Shown here: positions 40,355 to 51,433 of the stretch, in pieces
Numbering within the stretch: the stretch's first letter is position 1
Layout of the letters: the number at the start of each line of letters is the position of its first letter
Origin: an uncultured Rhodoblastus sp.
GTDB taxonomy: Bacteria; Pseudomonadota; Alphaproteobacteria; Rhizobiales; Beijerinckiaceae
Reading direction: 5' to 3'
DNA length: 62,165 bases
Assembly (NCBI RefSeq): GCF_903903185.1
Contig: NZ_CAIUXT010000219.1
Coordinates: forward strand, 1 to 62,165
The notes under the pieces: generated by a model
The model's database searches: none
The model's input: only the letters and a program-made list of their open reading frames with translations
Told to the model about the DNA's origin: nothing
Made by a program: the position numbers and the translations under genes

Positions 40355-40395
40355 GCTCCCGACGCATTGGGCCGCGCCGACCCTATGTCGGGAGC
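40355..40395 (-). promoter_or_regulatory. Stem-loop in the secA mRNA leader
   Basis: GCTCCCGAC (40355-40363) pairs perfectly with GTCGGGAGC (40387-40395). The loop contains further GGG/CCC and CG/CG complementarity, so the leader folds into an extended hairpin ending about 54 nt before the secA ATG. No upstream ATG peptide was found in the leader. A regulatory role is inference. Confidence 0.5.
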
Positions 40396-40515
40396 TTTCG
40401 CGCCGGGGACAAGAGCGACGACAAGACCCGGATGCCCTGTCCCCGCCTTTGTCCCGGTCACTGCTGTTCCAAGACTTAACAAAAAGCGGCGCAACGCTTT
40501 GAAAAATGCGCGCGA

Positions 40516-40544
40516 GGAATAGAAGCGGGGCGCGTCCTTGTCAA
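40516..40544 (-). promoter_or_regulatory. Promoter for secA
   Basis: On the minus strand TTGACA (40544-40539) and TATTCC (40521-40516) are separated by 17 bp. Transcription would start near 40509, leaving a leader of roughly 208 nt before secA. Confidence 0.6.
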
Positions 40545-40545
40545 C

Positions 40546-40575
40546 GCAAGGACGGATTCTGCAAGGACGGATTCG
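40546..40575. repeat. 15-bp tandem duplication next to the secA promoter
   Basis: GCAAGGACGGATTCT (40546-40560) is followed by GCAAGGACGGATTCG (40561-40575), 14/15 identical. It lies directly upstream of the -35 element. The rest of the 40302-40630 gap holds only the promoter and leader hairpin. Confidence 0.9.
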
Positions 40576-40630
40576 GCGGCTCCGGCATCCCCGTATCGCC
40601 GCCGCACAGAACGCCATCCGGCAGAGCGTT

Positions 40631-41332
40631 TCACGGCCTCGGCCGGGCTTCGACCGGTCGAAGCAAGGCCATCAACGATTCTTCGTCGGGTTGGAAGGCG
40701 GCGACGATCTGCTGCTGCGGCGCCCAAGCGCCGCACAGCGCGGCAATTTCGGCGGACAGGCAGAAATGGCGCAGACGCGGCGCGGCTTCGCGGCCCATCA
40801 GCGCCAGAGCGAGAGCCGCGCTGCGCGGCGAATAATGCAAGATAGCGTCGATTTCGCCGCACGCCAGCGCGGCGCGAAGGTTTTCCGGCCAGTACGGGAC
40901 GGGCCGCGCCTCGTAGGTCTCGATGATTTCAACCCGCCAGCTGTTTTCGCGCAACCGCCGCTCCAGCAGGCCCTTGCGCTCGCGTCCGGCAAGGTAGAGC
41001 GCGGATTTTGGGCGGCCTTCCGCCAATAGAACGGTGGCGAGCGCCTCGCTGTCGGCGCCGACGGTCTGGACCTCGAACCCGCGCCGGCGCGCCGCCTCGG
41101 CGGTTTTCGCGCCAACGCAGGCGAGCGGCGACCCCGGCGCGCTTTCAGGCGCAATGCCCAGAAAAGCCTGGGCGCTGGACGCCAGCAGGAGGTCGAAGGG
41201 GCCGGCCGGGAGCCTCGCCCCGGTCGCCACGATTTCGAGCACCGGCGCCAGAACCGGAACGTGACCGAGGGCGACGAGTTTTTGTGCGGTTGGCGCCGCC
41301 TGTTCGGGCGGTCGCGTCACCAGCACGCGCAT
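40631..41332 (-). CDS. hemD: Uroporphyrinogen-III synthase
   Basis: 233 residues from MRVLVTRPPEQA at 41332; an upstream in-frame ATG at 41533 would overlap hemC heavily and is rejected. Typical HemD features are VTRP, LLLASSAQAF and HYSPRSA. It closes and inverts ring D of hydroxymethylbilane in tetrapyrrole synthesis. It begins 5 bp after the hemC stop. The mitofilin-like and hemY genes often found downstream are absent; secA follows. Confidence 0.9.
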   Translation of the reverse strand: MRVLVTRPPEQAAPTAQKLVALGHVPVLAPVLEIVATGARLPAGPFDLLLASSAQAFLGIAPESAPGSPLACVGAKTAEAARRRGFEVQTVGADSEALATVLLAEGRPKSALYLAGRERKGLLERRLRENSWRVEIIETYEARPVPYWPENLRAALACGEIDAILHYSPRSAALALALMGREAAPRLRHFCLSAEIAALCGAWAPQQQIVAAFQPDEESLMALLRPVEARPRP

Positions 41333-41337
41333 GACGA

Positions 41338-42270
41338 TCAAAAGCTCAACAGATCGGGCGGCGCGGCGGCGAGGATTTGTCTCGCCGCCGTTTCGCCGAG
41401 CGTCGCGGCCTGATCGACCGGACCCTCGATGCGCGCGTCGAAAACCTCCGAGCCGTCCTTGCGCAGCACGATCCCGTAAAATTCGAGACGCGCGCCGGCG
41501 ACCACGGCATGACCGGCGATAGGCGTACGGCACGAACCGTCGAGCACCCCAAGAAAGGCCCGCTCCGTCGCCAGCGCATGGCCGGTCTCGAGGTCGCAGA
41601 TTTGCGCGAGGTCCGACAGGATCCGGGAATCCTCGCGGCGCGCGGTGATGGCGATGGCCCCTTGCCCGCAGGCCGGCGGAAACAGGTCGAGCGGCAGCAG
41701 CGAGGTCGCCTTGTCGGCGAGGCCGAGGCGCTTCAGTCCGGCGAGCGCCAACAGGGTCGCGGCGAATTCGCCGCTCTCCACTTTCCGCAGCCGCGTCTGC
41801 ACATTGCCGCGCAACAGTTCGACCTGAAGATCGGGGCGCAGGCGGCGGAGCATCGCCTGACGTCGCAAAGACGCCGAGCCGACGCGCGCGCCCTGCGGCA
41901 GATCGTCCAAAGTTTTCGCCGCGCCGCCGATAAAGGCGTCGCGCACGTCCTCGCGCGGCAGATAGCCGGCGACGACCAGCCCCTCCGGCAGCAGCGTCGG
42001 CAAATCCTTGGCCGAATGCACCGCTATGTCGATCGCGCCTTCGAGCTGGGCCTGATCGAGTTCCTTGGTGAACAGGCCCTTGCCGCCGACCTCGCTCAAG
42101 GGGCGGTCCTGAATCAGGTCGCCGCTGGTCTTGATGACGATGATTTCGAAATGTTCTTCCGGCGCGCCATGGACCAGCGCCAGACGGCGGCGCGTCTCAT
42201 GCGCCTGGGCCAGAGCCAGCGGACTGCCTCGCGTGCCAATTTTCAACCAGGGCGCCAATTTCGACTCCAA
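41338..42270 (-). CDS. hemC: Hydroxymethylbilane synthase (porphobilinogen deaminase)
   Basis: 310 residues. [20 protein letters not shown] at the start and [13 protein letters not shown], whose Cys anchors the dipyrromethane cofactor. The frame opens with TTG at 42270; no in-frame ATG or GTG lies upstream, and an ATG 5 bases away is in another frame. It makes the linear tetrapyrrole for hemD. Divergent from tsaD. Confidence 0.95.
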   Translation of the reverse strand: MESKLAPWLKIGTRGSPLALAQAHETRRRLALVHGAPEEHFEIIVIKTSGDLIQDRPLSEVGGKGLFTKELDQAQLEGAIDIAVHSAKDLPTLLPEGLVVAGYLPREDVRDAFIGGAAKTLDDLPQGARVGSASLRRQAMLRRLRPDLQVELLRGNVQTRLRKVESGEFAATLLALAGLKRLGLADKATSLLPLDLFPPACGQGAIAITARREDSRILSDLAQICDLETGHALATERAFLGVLDGSCRTPIAGHAVVAGARLEFYGIVLRKDGSEVFDARIEGPVDQAATLGETAARQILAAAPPDLLSF

Positions 42271-42390
42271 GCCATTTTGATTTGATCGGGAGCGGGACTA
42301 TAGGGAAAAGCAGCCTGCGGCGAAAGCGGTTGGCGGGAATTTCGCCTCGACCGGGCCAAGGCCTTATTTTGGGCCTCCATGGAGCAGGAA

Positions 42391-43461
42391 ATGCGAGCGG
42401 GTCTGCGGGTGTTGGGGCTGGAGAGCACGTGCGACGAAACCGCCGCCTCCGTGGTCGAAGCCGATTCGATGGGCCGCGGCCGGATTCTCTCCAACGCCGT
42501 GCTGAGCCAGATTGCCGAACATGCCGCCTATGGCGGCGTGGTGCCGGAAATCGCCGCCCGCGCCCATATCGAATCGCTCGACCGTCTGATCCGCCGCGCC
42601 CTCGCCGAGGCCAATTGCGCCATCGGCGATCTCGACGCGATCGCCGCCGCCGCCGGACCGGGGCTGATCGGCGGCGTCCTCGTCGGCCTGACCACCGGCA
42701 AGGCCATTGCGCTGGCGGCGGGCAAGCCCTTCGTCGCCGTCAATCATCTCGAAGGCCATGCGCTGACGCCGCGCCTGACCGACGGGATCGAATTTCCTTA
42801 TTTGCTCTTGCTGGTCTCGGGCGGCCACAGCCAGCTGGTGGCGGTGAACGGCGTCGGCGATTATCGCCGGCTCGGCTCGACGGTGGACGACGCGCTCGGC
42901 GAGGCTTTCGACAAGGCCGCCAAATTGCTCGGCCTGCCTTATCCGGGCGGGCCCCGCGTCGAACAGGCGGCCGCCGCCGGCGACCCCTCGCGTTTCGATT
43001 TCCCCCGCCCGATGGCCGGGCGAAAAAATCCCGATTTTTCGTTTTCCGGCCTAAAGACGGCGGTGCGGCTCGAAGCCGAGCGCATCGTGCCTCTGACCCA
43101 GACCGATGTCGCCGATCTCTGCGCCTCGTTCCAGGCGGCGGCGGTGGATACAATCGTCGATCGCTGCCGCGCCGCGCTGCGCCTGCTCGCCGACGCGCCG
43201 CAGCCGCCAAATGCGCTGGTCGCGGCGGGCGGCGTCGCCGCCAATGGCGCGATCCGCCGGGCGCTGGCGCGATTCTGCGCCGAAGCGGGACTGAAGCTGG
43301 CTTTGCCGCCGCCCGGCCTGTGCGCCGATAATGGCGCCATGATCGCCTGGGCCGGACTGGAGCGTTTCCGCGTCGGCCTTGTCGATGGCATGGATTTCGC
43401 CGCGCGGCCCCGCTGGCCGCTCGATTCGGACAAAGACCCCCGCTGGCGCGGCAAGGCCTGA
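42391..43461 (+). CDS. tsaD: tRNA threonylcarbamoyladenosine transferase subunit TsaD
   Basis: About 356 residues. [15 protein letters not shown], the metal-binding NHLEGHAL and [12 protein letters not shown] are conserved. It transfers the threonylcarbamoyl group onto A37 of ANN-decoding tRNAs. ATG 42391 follows GGAG with a 6-base spacer; ATG 42379 is an alternative. Followed 6 bp later by the PLD-like gene. Confidence 0.96.
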   Translation: MRAGLRVLGLESTCDETAASVVEADSMGRGRILSNAVLSQIAEHAAYGGVVPEIAARAHIESLDRLIRRALAEANCAIGDLDAIAAAAGPGLIGGVLVGLTTGKAIALAAGKPFVAVNHLEGHALTPRLTDGIEFPYLLLLVSGGHSQLVAVNGVGDYRRLGSTVDDALGEAFDKAAKLLGLPYPGGPRVEQAAAAGDPSRFDFPRPMAGRKNPDFSFSGLKTAVRLEAERIVPLTQTDVADLCASFQAAAVDTIVDRCRAALRLLADAPQPPNALVAAGGVAANGAIRRALARFCAEAGLKLALPPPGLCADNGAMIAWAGLERFRVGLVDGMDFAARPRWPLDSDKDPRWRGKA

Positions 43462-43467
43462 GGTTTT

Positions 43468-44028
43468 ATGCGCGCGCTCAAACTTCTCCTGCTTGTCGGC
43501 GCCTTGATCCTCGCGATCATGGGCCAGCGGACCTTCCTGCAAACGCGCGAGCCGCTGCTGGCCCCGGTGCGCATCGCCTATGGCCCGTCGCCGGGCTTCG
43601 CCGCGATCGATCCCGAATTGATCGGGCGGGCGAAAAACACCATCGACATGGCCGCCTATGTCCTGAGCGACCAGAGGGTCATCGAGGCCTTGTCGCGGGC
43701 GGCGAGCCGGGGGGTGAAGGTGCGCCTCTATTTCGACCCCGAACAGTTTCGCCGCATCGGCGGAATCAACGACTCCGTTTCGGCGCTGGCGCTCCAGCCC
43801 AATGTCGCCGGCAAGATCAAGGCCGAACAAAACGACCTGATGCATATCAAGGCCTACGCGGTGGACGGACGCTGGCTGCGCACGGGCTCGACCAATTTTT
43901 CCTGGTCCGGCGAGACGCGGCAGGACAATGACATCGTCGTCATCGACAGCCCCGAGGCGGCGGGTGATTTCACCCGCTATTTCGAAAAGCTGTGGGCGCG
44001 GCGCGACAACCGGGAGGCCGCCCGATGA
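43468..44028 (+). CDS. Single-HKD phospholipase D/Nuc-family protein
   Basis: 186 residues with an N-terminal membrane anchor or signal (MRALKLLLLVGALILAIMGQ) and one HKD motif: His126, Lys128 and Asp133, followed by GSTNFS. One motif per chain means it acts as a dimer, as in the Nuc endonuclease. It could be an exported nuclease or lipase; substrate unknown. It sits between tsaD and gpsA, which are normally adjacent, and overlaps gpsA (ATGA). Confidence 0.85.
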   Translation: MRALKLLLLVGALILAIMGQRTFLQTREPLLAPVRIAYGPSPGFAAIDPELIGRAKNTIDMAAYVLSDQRVIEALSRAASRGVKVRLYFDPEQFRRIGGINDSVSALALQPNVAGKIKAEQNDLMHIKAYAVDGRWLRTGSTNFSWSGETRQDNDIVVIDSPEAAGDFTRYFEKLWARRDNREAAR

Positions 44029-45017
44029 GCGGCAAGGGGACGCTCGCCGTGCTCGGGGCCGGCGCCTGGGGCACGGCTCTGGCCAATATGGCTGCGGTTT
44101 CGCACGCCCGGGTCTGGCTTTGGGGGCATGACCGCGACCATGTCGAGGCCATGCGGGAAACCCGGCGCAACGACCGCCGGCTGCCGGGTTTCGCGCTCGC
44201 CGCCGAAGTCGAACCCGTCGCCGACATCGCCTGCGTCGCCGGCGCCGATCACGTGCTGGCGGCGGTTCCCGCGCAAAGCTTCCGCGAGACGGCGATGCTG
44301 TTGCGCGGCCATGTGCGGCCCACATCGGCGGTGGTCAGTTGCGCCAAGGGCATGGAAAGGGAGACCGGCCTCTATATGCGCGAAATTCTTGCGCAGGTCC
44401 TGCCGGGCCAGCCCGCCGCCGCGCTTTCGGGTCCGAGCTTCGCCGTCGATCTGGCGCGCGGCCTGCCGACAGCGGTGACGCTCGCAGCGGAAAGCATGGA
44501 GCTTGCCGAATATCTCTGCAAAAAACTCGCCGCGCCGAACTTTCGGCTCTATCGGTCGAACGATCTCATCGGCGTCGAGATCGGCGGCGCGGCGAAAAAT
44601 GTGCTGGCGATCGCTTGCGGCGTCGCGCGGGGGCGCGAACTGGGCGCCAGCGCCCACGCCGCCTTGCTGGCGCGCGGTTTCGCCGAATTGATGCGTTTCT
44701 CCGCAGCGCAGGGCGCGCGGCCGAACACGATCATGGGCCTGTCCGGACTGGGCGATCTGGCCCTGACCTGCTCGTCGCCGCAATCGCGCAATTATTCGCT
44801 TGGCTTTGCGCTTGGGCGCGGCGAAGAACCCCAGGCCGCCGGTCACGGCAAATTGACGGAAGGGGCCTGGACGGCGCCGATTCTGACGCAAAAGGCCAAG
44901 GCGCTTGGGACCGAAATGCCGATCGCCGAGGCGGTGACGGCGATTCTGGCGGGCCGCATCGAGGTCGGCGCGGCCATCGAAGCCCTCATGAGCCGACCCT
45001 TCAAGGCCGAGGGCTGA
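44025..45017 (+). CDS. gpsA: Glycerol-3-phosphate dehydrogenase (NAD(P)+)
   Basis: 330 residues. Rossmann start LAVLGAGAWGTALANMA, catalytic-region IGGAAKNVLAIACG and GLSGLGDLALTCSS. It reduces dihydroxyacetone phosphate to glycerol-3-phosphate for phospholipids. ATG 44025 overlaps the PLD gene stop. Confidence 0.96.
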   Translation: MSGKGTLAVLGAGAWGTALANMAAVSHARVWLWGHDRDHVEAMRETRRNDRRLPGFALAAEVEPVADIACVAGADHVLAAVPAQSFRETAMLLRGHVRPTSAVVSCAKGMERETGLYMREILAQVLPGQPAAALSGPSFAVDLARGLPTAVTLAAESMELAEYLCKKLAAPNFRLYRSNDLIGVEIGGAAKNVLAIACGVARGRELGASAHAALLARGFAELMRFSAAQGARPNTIMGLSGLGDLALTCSSPQSRNYSLGFALGRGEEPQAAGHGKLTEGAWTAPILTQKAKALGTEMPIAEAVTAILAGRIEVGAAIEALMSRPFKAEG

Positions 45018-45039
45018 GCGGCTCGCTTCTTTAATGAAC

Positions 45040-45063
45040 GGCGCGCCTTTTCCAAAGCGCGCC
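45040..45063. terminator. Bidirectional hairpin between gpsA and the DUF3597 gene
   Basis: GGCGCGC (45040-45046) pairs with GCGCGCC (45057-45063), with a CTTTTCCAAA loop whose ends also pair. It lies between convergent genes. Confidence 0.55.
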
Positions 45064-45072
45064 GCCTTAAAA

Positions 45073-45462
45073 TCACTTCTTGGCGAGCAGGTCGGCGGGA
45101 ACCTTGCCGCCATTGGCCGCGACCAGGGCGATGACCTTTTCGTGCAGCCAGATGTTCATTTTGGCCGAATCGCTGCCGTCGCCGTCATATTTGAGCTCGG
45201 CGGCCAGCGCCTTGCGGTTGGCGAGGCTGGAGTCGATGCCGAGAACCTTGAGCAGATCGACGATGGAGACGCGCCAGTCGAGGACTTCCGGGTTCTTCTC
45301 GTTGAGTTCGTCGAGAACGGCGGCAATATCTACCTTCGCGGCGGCATCCGCCGGAACGCCGGCGACGGCTTCGTGCGACCCGGCGGGCGCTCCGCCGGCG
45401 GGGGCGGCGGCGGCGGGTTTGGAGCCGAAAATTTTTGACAGAATGGAGCCGAAGATGCTCAT
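45073..45462 (-). CDS. DUF3597-family protein
   Basis: 129 residues. MSIFGSILSKIFG, an alanine/glycine-rich linker, then the conserved helical domain with VDIAAVLDELN and LDWRVSIVDLLKVLGIDSS. The family is widespread and uncharacterised. Convergent with gpsA. Confidence 0.85.
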   Translation of the reverse strand: MSIFGSILSKIFGSKPAAAAPAGGAPAGSHEAVAGVPADAAAKVDIAAVLDELNEKNPEVLDWRVSIVDLLKVLGIDSSLANRKALAAELKYDGDGSDSAKMNIWLHEKVIALVAANGGKVPADLLAKK

Positions 45463-45678
45463 GAATCCTACCCTTTATCCAGTTGTATCGTGGGCCTCCG
45501 GCGGCGCGGGGACGGCGGAAGCGCCAGTAAGCTAAGGCCTCGATGCGACGTTTACAATACGAAAACAGTCCGCAACCTTCCCTGAAAGGTTGAACTCGCG
45601 CCGCCTGCCGCGCCATACTCCGCCGGCGCGAGGAGCGGGCGTCCGGTCCGATCCGCAACAAATGTCAGGAAGACCCAG

Positions 45679-45966
45679 ATGTATTTTGTCGTATTGTGCC
45701 TGGACAAGCCGGAATCCCTGGGGATCAGGATGGAAAACCGCGCCGCCCATCTCGCCTATCTCGCCGCCAACGCCGCCAATGTGAAGCTCGGTGGCCCCTT
45801 TCTCGATTCGTCGGGCCAGATGTGCGGCTCGATGTTGCTCTTTTCCTGTCCCGACGAGGCGGCGGCCCGCGCCTTGCTCGCCAGCGATCCTTTTCTCAAG
45901 GCCGGCCTGTTCGAATCGGTGGAGTTGCGGCCCTTCCGTCCCTCGGTCGGCGTGTCGCTGGAATGA
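45679..45966 (+). CDS. YciI-family protein
   Basis: 95 residues, ferredoxin-like fold. MYFVVLCLDKP, the RAAHLAYL His and LGGPFLDSSGQMCGSMLLF match YciI. Role unknown in general. AGGAAG precedes the ATG. The stop overlaps the EVE gene (ATGA). Confidence 0.9.
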   Translation: MYFVVLCLDKPESLGIRMENRAAHLAYLAANAANVKLGGPFLDSSGQMCGSMLLFSCPDEAAARALLASDPFLKAGLFESVELRPFRPSVGVSLE

Positions 45967-46388
45967 GCGCGGACAGGCATTACTGGCTCGTCAAGAGCGA
46001 GCCCGCCGCCTGGTCCTGGGAGCAGATGGTCGCCGCCGGCGCCAAGGGAACCGGCTGGACCGGGGTGCGCAACCATCTAGCCAAACAGCAGATGATGGCG
46101 ATGAAAAAGGGCGACCTCGCGTTTTTCTACCATTCCAACATCGGCAAGGAAGTGGTCGGGATCGTCGAGGTGATCGCCGCCTATCATCCCGACCCGACCG
46201 ATCCGACCGGCAAGTTCGGGATGGTGGACGTTCGCGCGGTCGAACCGCTCAAGCGGCCGGTGACGCTCGAACAGATCAAGGCCGATCCGCGTTTCGTCGA
46301 CATGGCGCTGGTGAAACTCACCCGACTGTCGGTGCAGCCGGTGTTGCCCGAACATTGGCGGGCGATTCGGGCGCTGGGCGGCCTATAA
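45963..46388 (+). CDS. EVE-domain (modified-nucleobase-binding) protein
   Basis: 141 residues covering the PUA-like EVE fold: YWLVKSEPAAWSWEQM, TGVRNHLAKQQM, GDLAFFYHSN and IVEV. EVE domains bind modified bases in DNA or RNA. YciI-EVE pairing is common in alphaproteobacteria. It overlaps the convergent MarR gene end by 6 bp. Confidence 0.93.
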   Translation: MSADRHYWLVKSEPAAWSWEQMVAAGAKGTGWTGVRNHLAKQQMMAMKKGDLAFFYHSNIGKEVVGIVEVIAAYHPDPTDPTGKFGMVDVRAVEPLKRPVTLEQIKADPRFVDMALVKLTRLSVQPVLPEHWRAIRALGGL

Positions 46389-46913
46389 ATCCTCGGGATC
46401 GAACGCGCCGGGCAACGGCAGGCCATTGGCCACGCCGGCGAGCCAGCGGCGCAGGGCGCGTTCGCGCTTCGGCTTCATGCCGTCGATCAGTCTCGCGCCC
46501 GCGGCCTCGACCCTTTCGCGGCCCATGCGCAAAACGCTTTCGCCCTGCGGCGTCAAAGCCAGCGGCCGCGCCCGCGACAGAGCCGGCGCCGGGCCCGCTT
46601 CCTCCCGCGCGAGGCCGGCGCGGCGCAGATTGGCGACGATCAGGCTGACGGTCTGCGGCGTCAATCTGGCCCGCCGCGCGAGATCGGCGGCAAGAATTCC
46701 GGGATTGGCGCCGATCTGGGTCATCGCCGCCAGCTGCGGCGGGGTAACGCCGAGATCGGCGAGCAGACGTTCTTCCGCCAGTCGCTGCGCGCCGGCCGCC
46801 TGGCGCAGCAAGGCGGCGATGGCGCCGTTTTCGCCGGGCAGGTCGAGCGGACGGGGGCGCTTTCGAGCAGATTCGGTGATGGAGGGTTGATCCGGCGGCC
46901 GCGTCTTGTTCAT
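46383..46913 (-). CDS. MarR-family transcription regulator
   Basis: 176 residues from ATG 46913, which follows GGAGGG. The winged helix has LGVTPPQLAAMTQIG, LARRARLTPQTVSLIVANL and PLALTPQGESVL. Upstream in-frame extension to 47300 is rejected. Target unknown; zapE is divergent. Confidence 0.85.
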   Translation of the reverse strand: MNKTRPPDQPSITESARKRPRPLDLPGENGAIAALLRQAAGAQRLAEERLLADLGVTPPQLAAMTQIGANPGILAADLARRARLTPQTVSLIVANLRRAGLAREEAGPAPALSRARPLALTPQGESVLRMGRERVEAAGARLIDGMKPKRERALRRWLAGVANGLPLPGAFDPEDL

Positions 46914-47112
46914 TTCATCCCTCCAAGGACGCCAGAGAGTCGGGCTTGAAAACGGGCGCGGCGTTTGCCAAAAGGCGCGACGTTTGCAAAAAGCCCGCTG
47001 ACAGTGTTGTGATGCTATGCGCGCAAAAGCGCCGCCGCAAGGCGTTGGCGTCCGCAAATTCCCGGGCCTTCCGCAATGGCTCCAAAACGCCTCGGCTTCA
47101 ATCCGGAAGACC

Positions 47113-48300
47113 ATGATGGACCATTCCCGCCGCTCGATCGCCGACCGATACGCCAGTCTCGCAGCCCATGGCCGCATCGAACGCGACCCGCGCCAGGAGG
47201 CGATCGTCGAAAAACTCGACGCCTTGAACGCGGCGATCGCCGAATCGCTGCTGGCCAAGAAGTCGAGCGCGCTCGGCTGGATGTTCGGCGGCCGCGGCAA
47301 GGCGGCGGCGCCGTCGAAGGGCCTTTACATCTGGGGCTCGGTCGGACGCGGCAAGACCATGCTGATGGACCTGTTCTTCGACGCGGCCGAGGTCGAGCCG
47401 AAGCGGCGGGTGCATTTCCACGCCTTCATGGCGGACGCCCATCGCCGCATTTTCGCCTGGCGGCAAAAGAAAAAGGCCGGGCAAGTCAAGGGCGACGATC
47501 CGATCGCGCCGGTCGCCGAGGACCTGGCGAAAGAGGCCAGCCTGTTGTGCTTCGACGAATTCGCCGTCACCGACATCGCCGACGCGATGATGCTCGCCCG
47601 GCTGTTCCAGGCCTTGTGGGAGAGGAAAGTCGTCGTCGTCGCCACGTCCAATGTCGATCCCGCCGATCTCTATAAGGATGGACTCAACCGCGCCTTGTTC
47701 CTGCCGTTCATCGCCTTGATCGGCCGGAACATGGAAGTGCTGAAGCTCGATGCGCGCACCGATTACCGCCTCGAAAAGCTTGGCGGCGCGCCCGTCTACC
47801 ATACGCCCGCCGACGCCGACGCCGACGCCGCGCTCACCAAAGCCTTTCTGGCGCTTACCGGCGTCGAAAAGGGGCCGCCCATGGCTCTGCCGCTGCTGGG
47901 GCGGGAAATTCATGTGCCGCAGGCGGCCAGTCATGTCGCGCGCTTCGATTACGCCGACCTGTGCAAAAAGCCGCTCGGTTCGGCGGATTTTCTGGCGATA
48001 GCCGAAAATTTTCACACCCTGATCGTCGATCGCATTCCGGTGATCAAGGCGGAAGAGCGCAACGAAGCCAAGCGCTTCATCAATCTGATCGACGCGCTCT
48101 ACGACCAAAAAGTGAAGCTGCTCGCCTCGGCCGAGGCCGAACCCGACGATCTCTACAAGGCGGCGCAGGGGCGCGAGGCGTTCGAGTTCGCCCGCACCGC
48201 CTCGCGGCTCACCGAAATGCGCTCGCGGGAATATATGGCGCTGCCGCATGGCCTGGGCGACGTCGTCAGCGGCGAGGTCACCGGTCTGGTCGAAACATGA
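47113..48300 (+). CDS. zapE: Cell division protein ZapE (AFG1-like ATPase)
   Basis: 395 residues from ATG 47113 (GGAAGA upstream). P-loop GSVGRGKTMLMD and Walker B LLCFDEFAVTDIADAM. ZapE modulates the FtsZ ring late in division and under low oxygen. Its stop overlaps the TetR gene start (ATGA). The gene is commonly next to mdh in Hyphomicrobiales, as here. Confidence 0.92.
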   Translation: MMDHSRRSIADRYASLAAHGRIERDPRQEAIVEKLDALNAAIAESLLAKKSSALGWMFGGRGKAAAPSKGLYIWGSVGRGKTMLMDLFFDAAEVEPKRRVHFHAFMADAHRRIFAWRQKKKAGQVKGDDPIAPVAEDLAKEASLLCFDEFAVTDIADAMMLARLFQALWERKVVVVATSNVDPADLYKDGLNRALFLPFIALIGRNMEVLKLDARTDYRLEKLGGAPVYHTPADADADAALTKAFLALTGVEKGPPMALPLLGREIHVPQAASHVARFDYADLCKKPLGSADFLAIAENFHTLIVDRIPVIKAEERNEAKRFINLIDALYDQKVKLLASAEAEPDDLYKAAQGREAFEFARTASRLTEMRSREYMALPHGLGDVVSGEVTGLVET

Positions 48301-48929
48301 GCGAACCTTCGACGGCGCGCTCCGGCGAACTCGCCGCCGACCAGAGAATCCTCGAACTCGCGGGCGATCATCTGCGCCGCTTCGGCCCCAGGCGCAGCAC
48401 CATTGTCGGCATCGCCGAGGCGGCGGGAATGTCCCATGCCAATGTCTACCGTTATTTTCCCTCCAAACAGGCTTTGTTCGAAGCCGTCACCGCGCTCTGG
48501 CTCAAGCCGCTCGAAGCCCAGTTGCGGCTCATCGTCGAAGGCCAGGACCCGGCCTATGACAAGCTGGAGCGGGCGCTCGCGGCGTTGCAGCGCGCCTATC
48601 GCGAAAAACTGGACCGCGATCCGATCCTGTTCCGGCTGTTGTGCGAGGCGATCGAAAACGGCCATGGAGTGGCGCGCAGGCATCGCAACCGGGTGCAGAA
48701 CGAAATCCAGGCGATCGTCGAGGAGGGCATCGGCTCCGGGTCGTTTCGGATGAACGACCGCCGCCGTGCCATGGCGCTGGTTTTCGATCTGGCGCATCGG
48801 TTCATCCAGCCGGTGTCGATCGCGCTGGACAAAAATGTTTCCGCTGCGGAACTCGAGTTCCGCGCCAGCCGCGTCATTACGGTGATCCAGAGAAGCCTGA
48901 CATTCGGCGATCCGGATTTTGATATCTGA
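48297..48929 (+). CDS. TetR-family transcription regulator
   Basis: 210 residues. N-terminal HTH: IVGIAEAAGMSHANVYRYFPSKQALFEAV. C-terminal ligand domain typical of the family (LFRLLCEAIENGHGVARRH). Coupled to zapE by ATGA overlap. Ligand unknown. Confidence 0.88.
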   Translation: MSEPSTARSGELAADQRILELAGDHLRRFGPRRSTIVGIAEAAGMSHANVYRYFPSKQALFEAVTALWLKPLEAQLRLIVEGQDPAYDKLERALAALQRAYREKLDRDPILFRLLCEAIENGHGVARRHRNRVQNEIQAIVEEGIGSGSFRMNDRRRAMALVFDLAHRFIQPVSIALDKNVSAAELEFRASRVITVIQRSLTFGDPDFDI

Positions 48930-50202
<1,273 letters not shown>

Positions 50203-50233
50203 ACCGGGCTCGCTCATATCAAGAGGATAGCAA

Positions 50234-51433
50234 ATGAATATTCATGAGTATCAGGCGAAAGCCGTTCTCAAGGAGTACGGGGCGCCGGTGTCGCGAGGCG
50301 TTCCGGTCCTGAAAGTCGAGGACGCCGAAGCCGCCGCCAGGGAACTCGGCGGTCCGCTCTGGGTCGTCAAGTCGCAGATTCACGCGGGCGGCCGCGGCAA
50401 GGGCAAGTTCAAGGAAGCCGCCGCCGGCGAAAAGGGCGGAGTCCGCCTCGCCAAGTCGATCGACGAGGTCAAGCAATATGTCAAGGAAATGCTTGGCAAT
50501 ACGCTGGTCACCGTCCAGACCGGCCCGGCCGGCAAGCAAGTCAACCGCATCTATATCGAGGACGGCTCCGACATCGAGAAGGAATTCTACCTCTCGGCCC
50601 TGGTCGATCGCGTGACCTCGCGCGTCGCCTTCGTCGTCTCCACCGAAGGCGGCATGAACATCGAGGAAGTCGCGCATGCGACGCCCGAAAAGATCATCTC
50701 CTTCTCGATCGACCCGGCCACCGGCGTCATGCCGCATCATGGCCGCACCGTCGCCAAGGCTCTCGGCCTGACCGGCGACCTCGCCAAACAGGCGGGCGTG
50801 CTGCTCGGCCAGCTTTACGCCGCCTTCGTCGGCAAGGACATGTCGATGCTGGAGATCAATCCGCTGATCGTCTCCACGCAAGGCCAGTTGAAGTGCCTCG
50901 ACGCGAAAGTATCCTTCGATTCCAATGCGCTCTATCGCCACCCGGACATTTTCGCGCTCCGCGACGAGACCGAGGAAGACGCCAAGGAAATCGAAGCGTC
51001 GAAACACGATCTGTCCTACATCACGCTCGACGGCGCGATCGGCTGCATGGTCAATGGCGCCGGCCTCGCCATGGCGACCATGGACATCATCAAGCTTTAT
51101 GGCATGGAGCCCGCCAACTTCCTCGACGTCGGCGGCGGCGCCACCAAGGAGAAGGTCGCGGCGGCATTCAAGATCATCACCGCCGATCCGAAAGTCAAAG
51201 GCATTCTGGTCAATATTTTCGGCGGCATCATGCGCTGCGACGTCATCGCCGAGGGCGTGATCGCGGCGGTGAAGGAAGTCGGCCTGCAGGTTCCGCTGGT
51301 CGTGCGCCTGGAAGGCACCAATGTCGAAATCGGCAAGAAATACATTCGGGAATCGGGTCTCAACGTCATTTCGGCGGACGATCTCGACGATGCCGCGCAG
51401 AAAATCGTCAAGGCCGTGAAGGAGTCCGCCTGA
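50234..51433 (+). CDS. sucC: Succinyl-CoA ligase subunit beta
   Basis: 399 residues, normal length. ATP-grasp N-domain ([20 protein letters not shown]) and the C-terminal [13 protein letters not shown] region. AGAGGA before the ATG. Overlaps sucD by one base (TGATG). Confidence 0.98.
   Translation: MNIHEYQAKAVLKEYGAPVSRGVPVLKVEDAEAAARELGGPLWVVKSQIHAGGRGKGKFKEAAAGEKGGVRLAKSIDEVKQYVKEMLGNTLVTVQTGPAGKQVNRIYIEDGSDIEKEFYLSALVDRVTSRVAFVVSTEGGMNIEEVAHATPEKIISFSIDPATGVMPHHGRTVAKALGLTGDLAKQAGVLLGQLYAAFVGKDMSMLEINPLIVSTQGQLKCLDAKVSFDSNALYRHPDIFALRDETEEDAKEIEASKHDLSYITLDGAIGCMVNGAGLAMATMDIIKLYGMEPANFLDVGGGATKEKVAAAFKIITADPKVKGILVNIFGGIMRCDVIAEGVIAAVKEVGLQVPLVVRLEGTNVEIGKKYIRESGLNVISADDLDDAAQKIVKAVKESA

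Noticed and set aside
41333-41533. Longer hemD start at 41533
   Set aside because: It would overlap the hemC coding region by about 200 bp and the extra residues are arginine-rich shadow sequence.
46914-47300. N-terminal extension of the MarR regulator to 47300
   Set aside because: ATG 46913 has a strong GGAGGG site; the extension overlaps zapE antisense.
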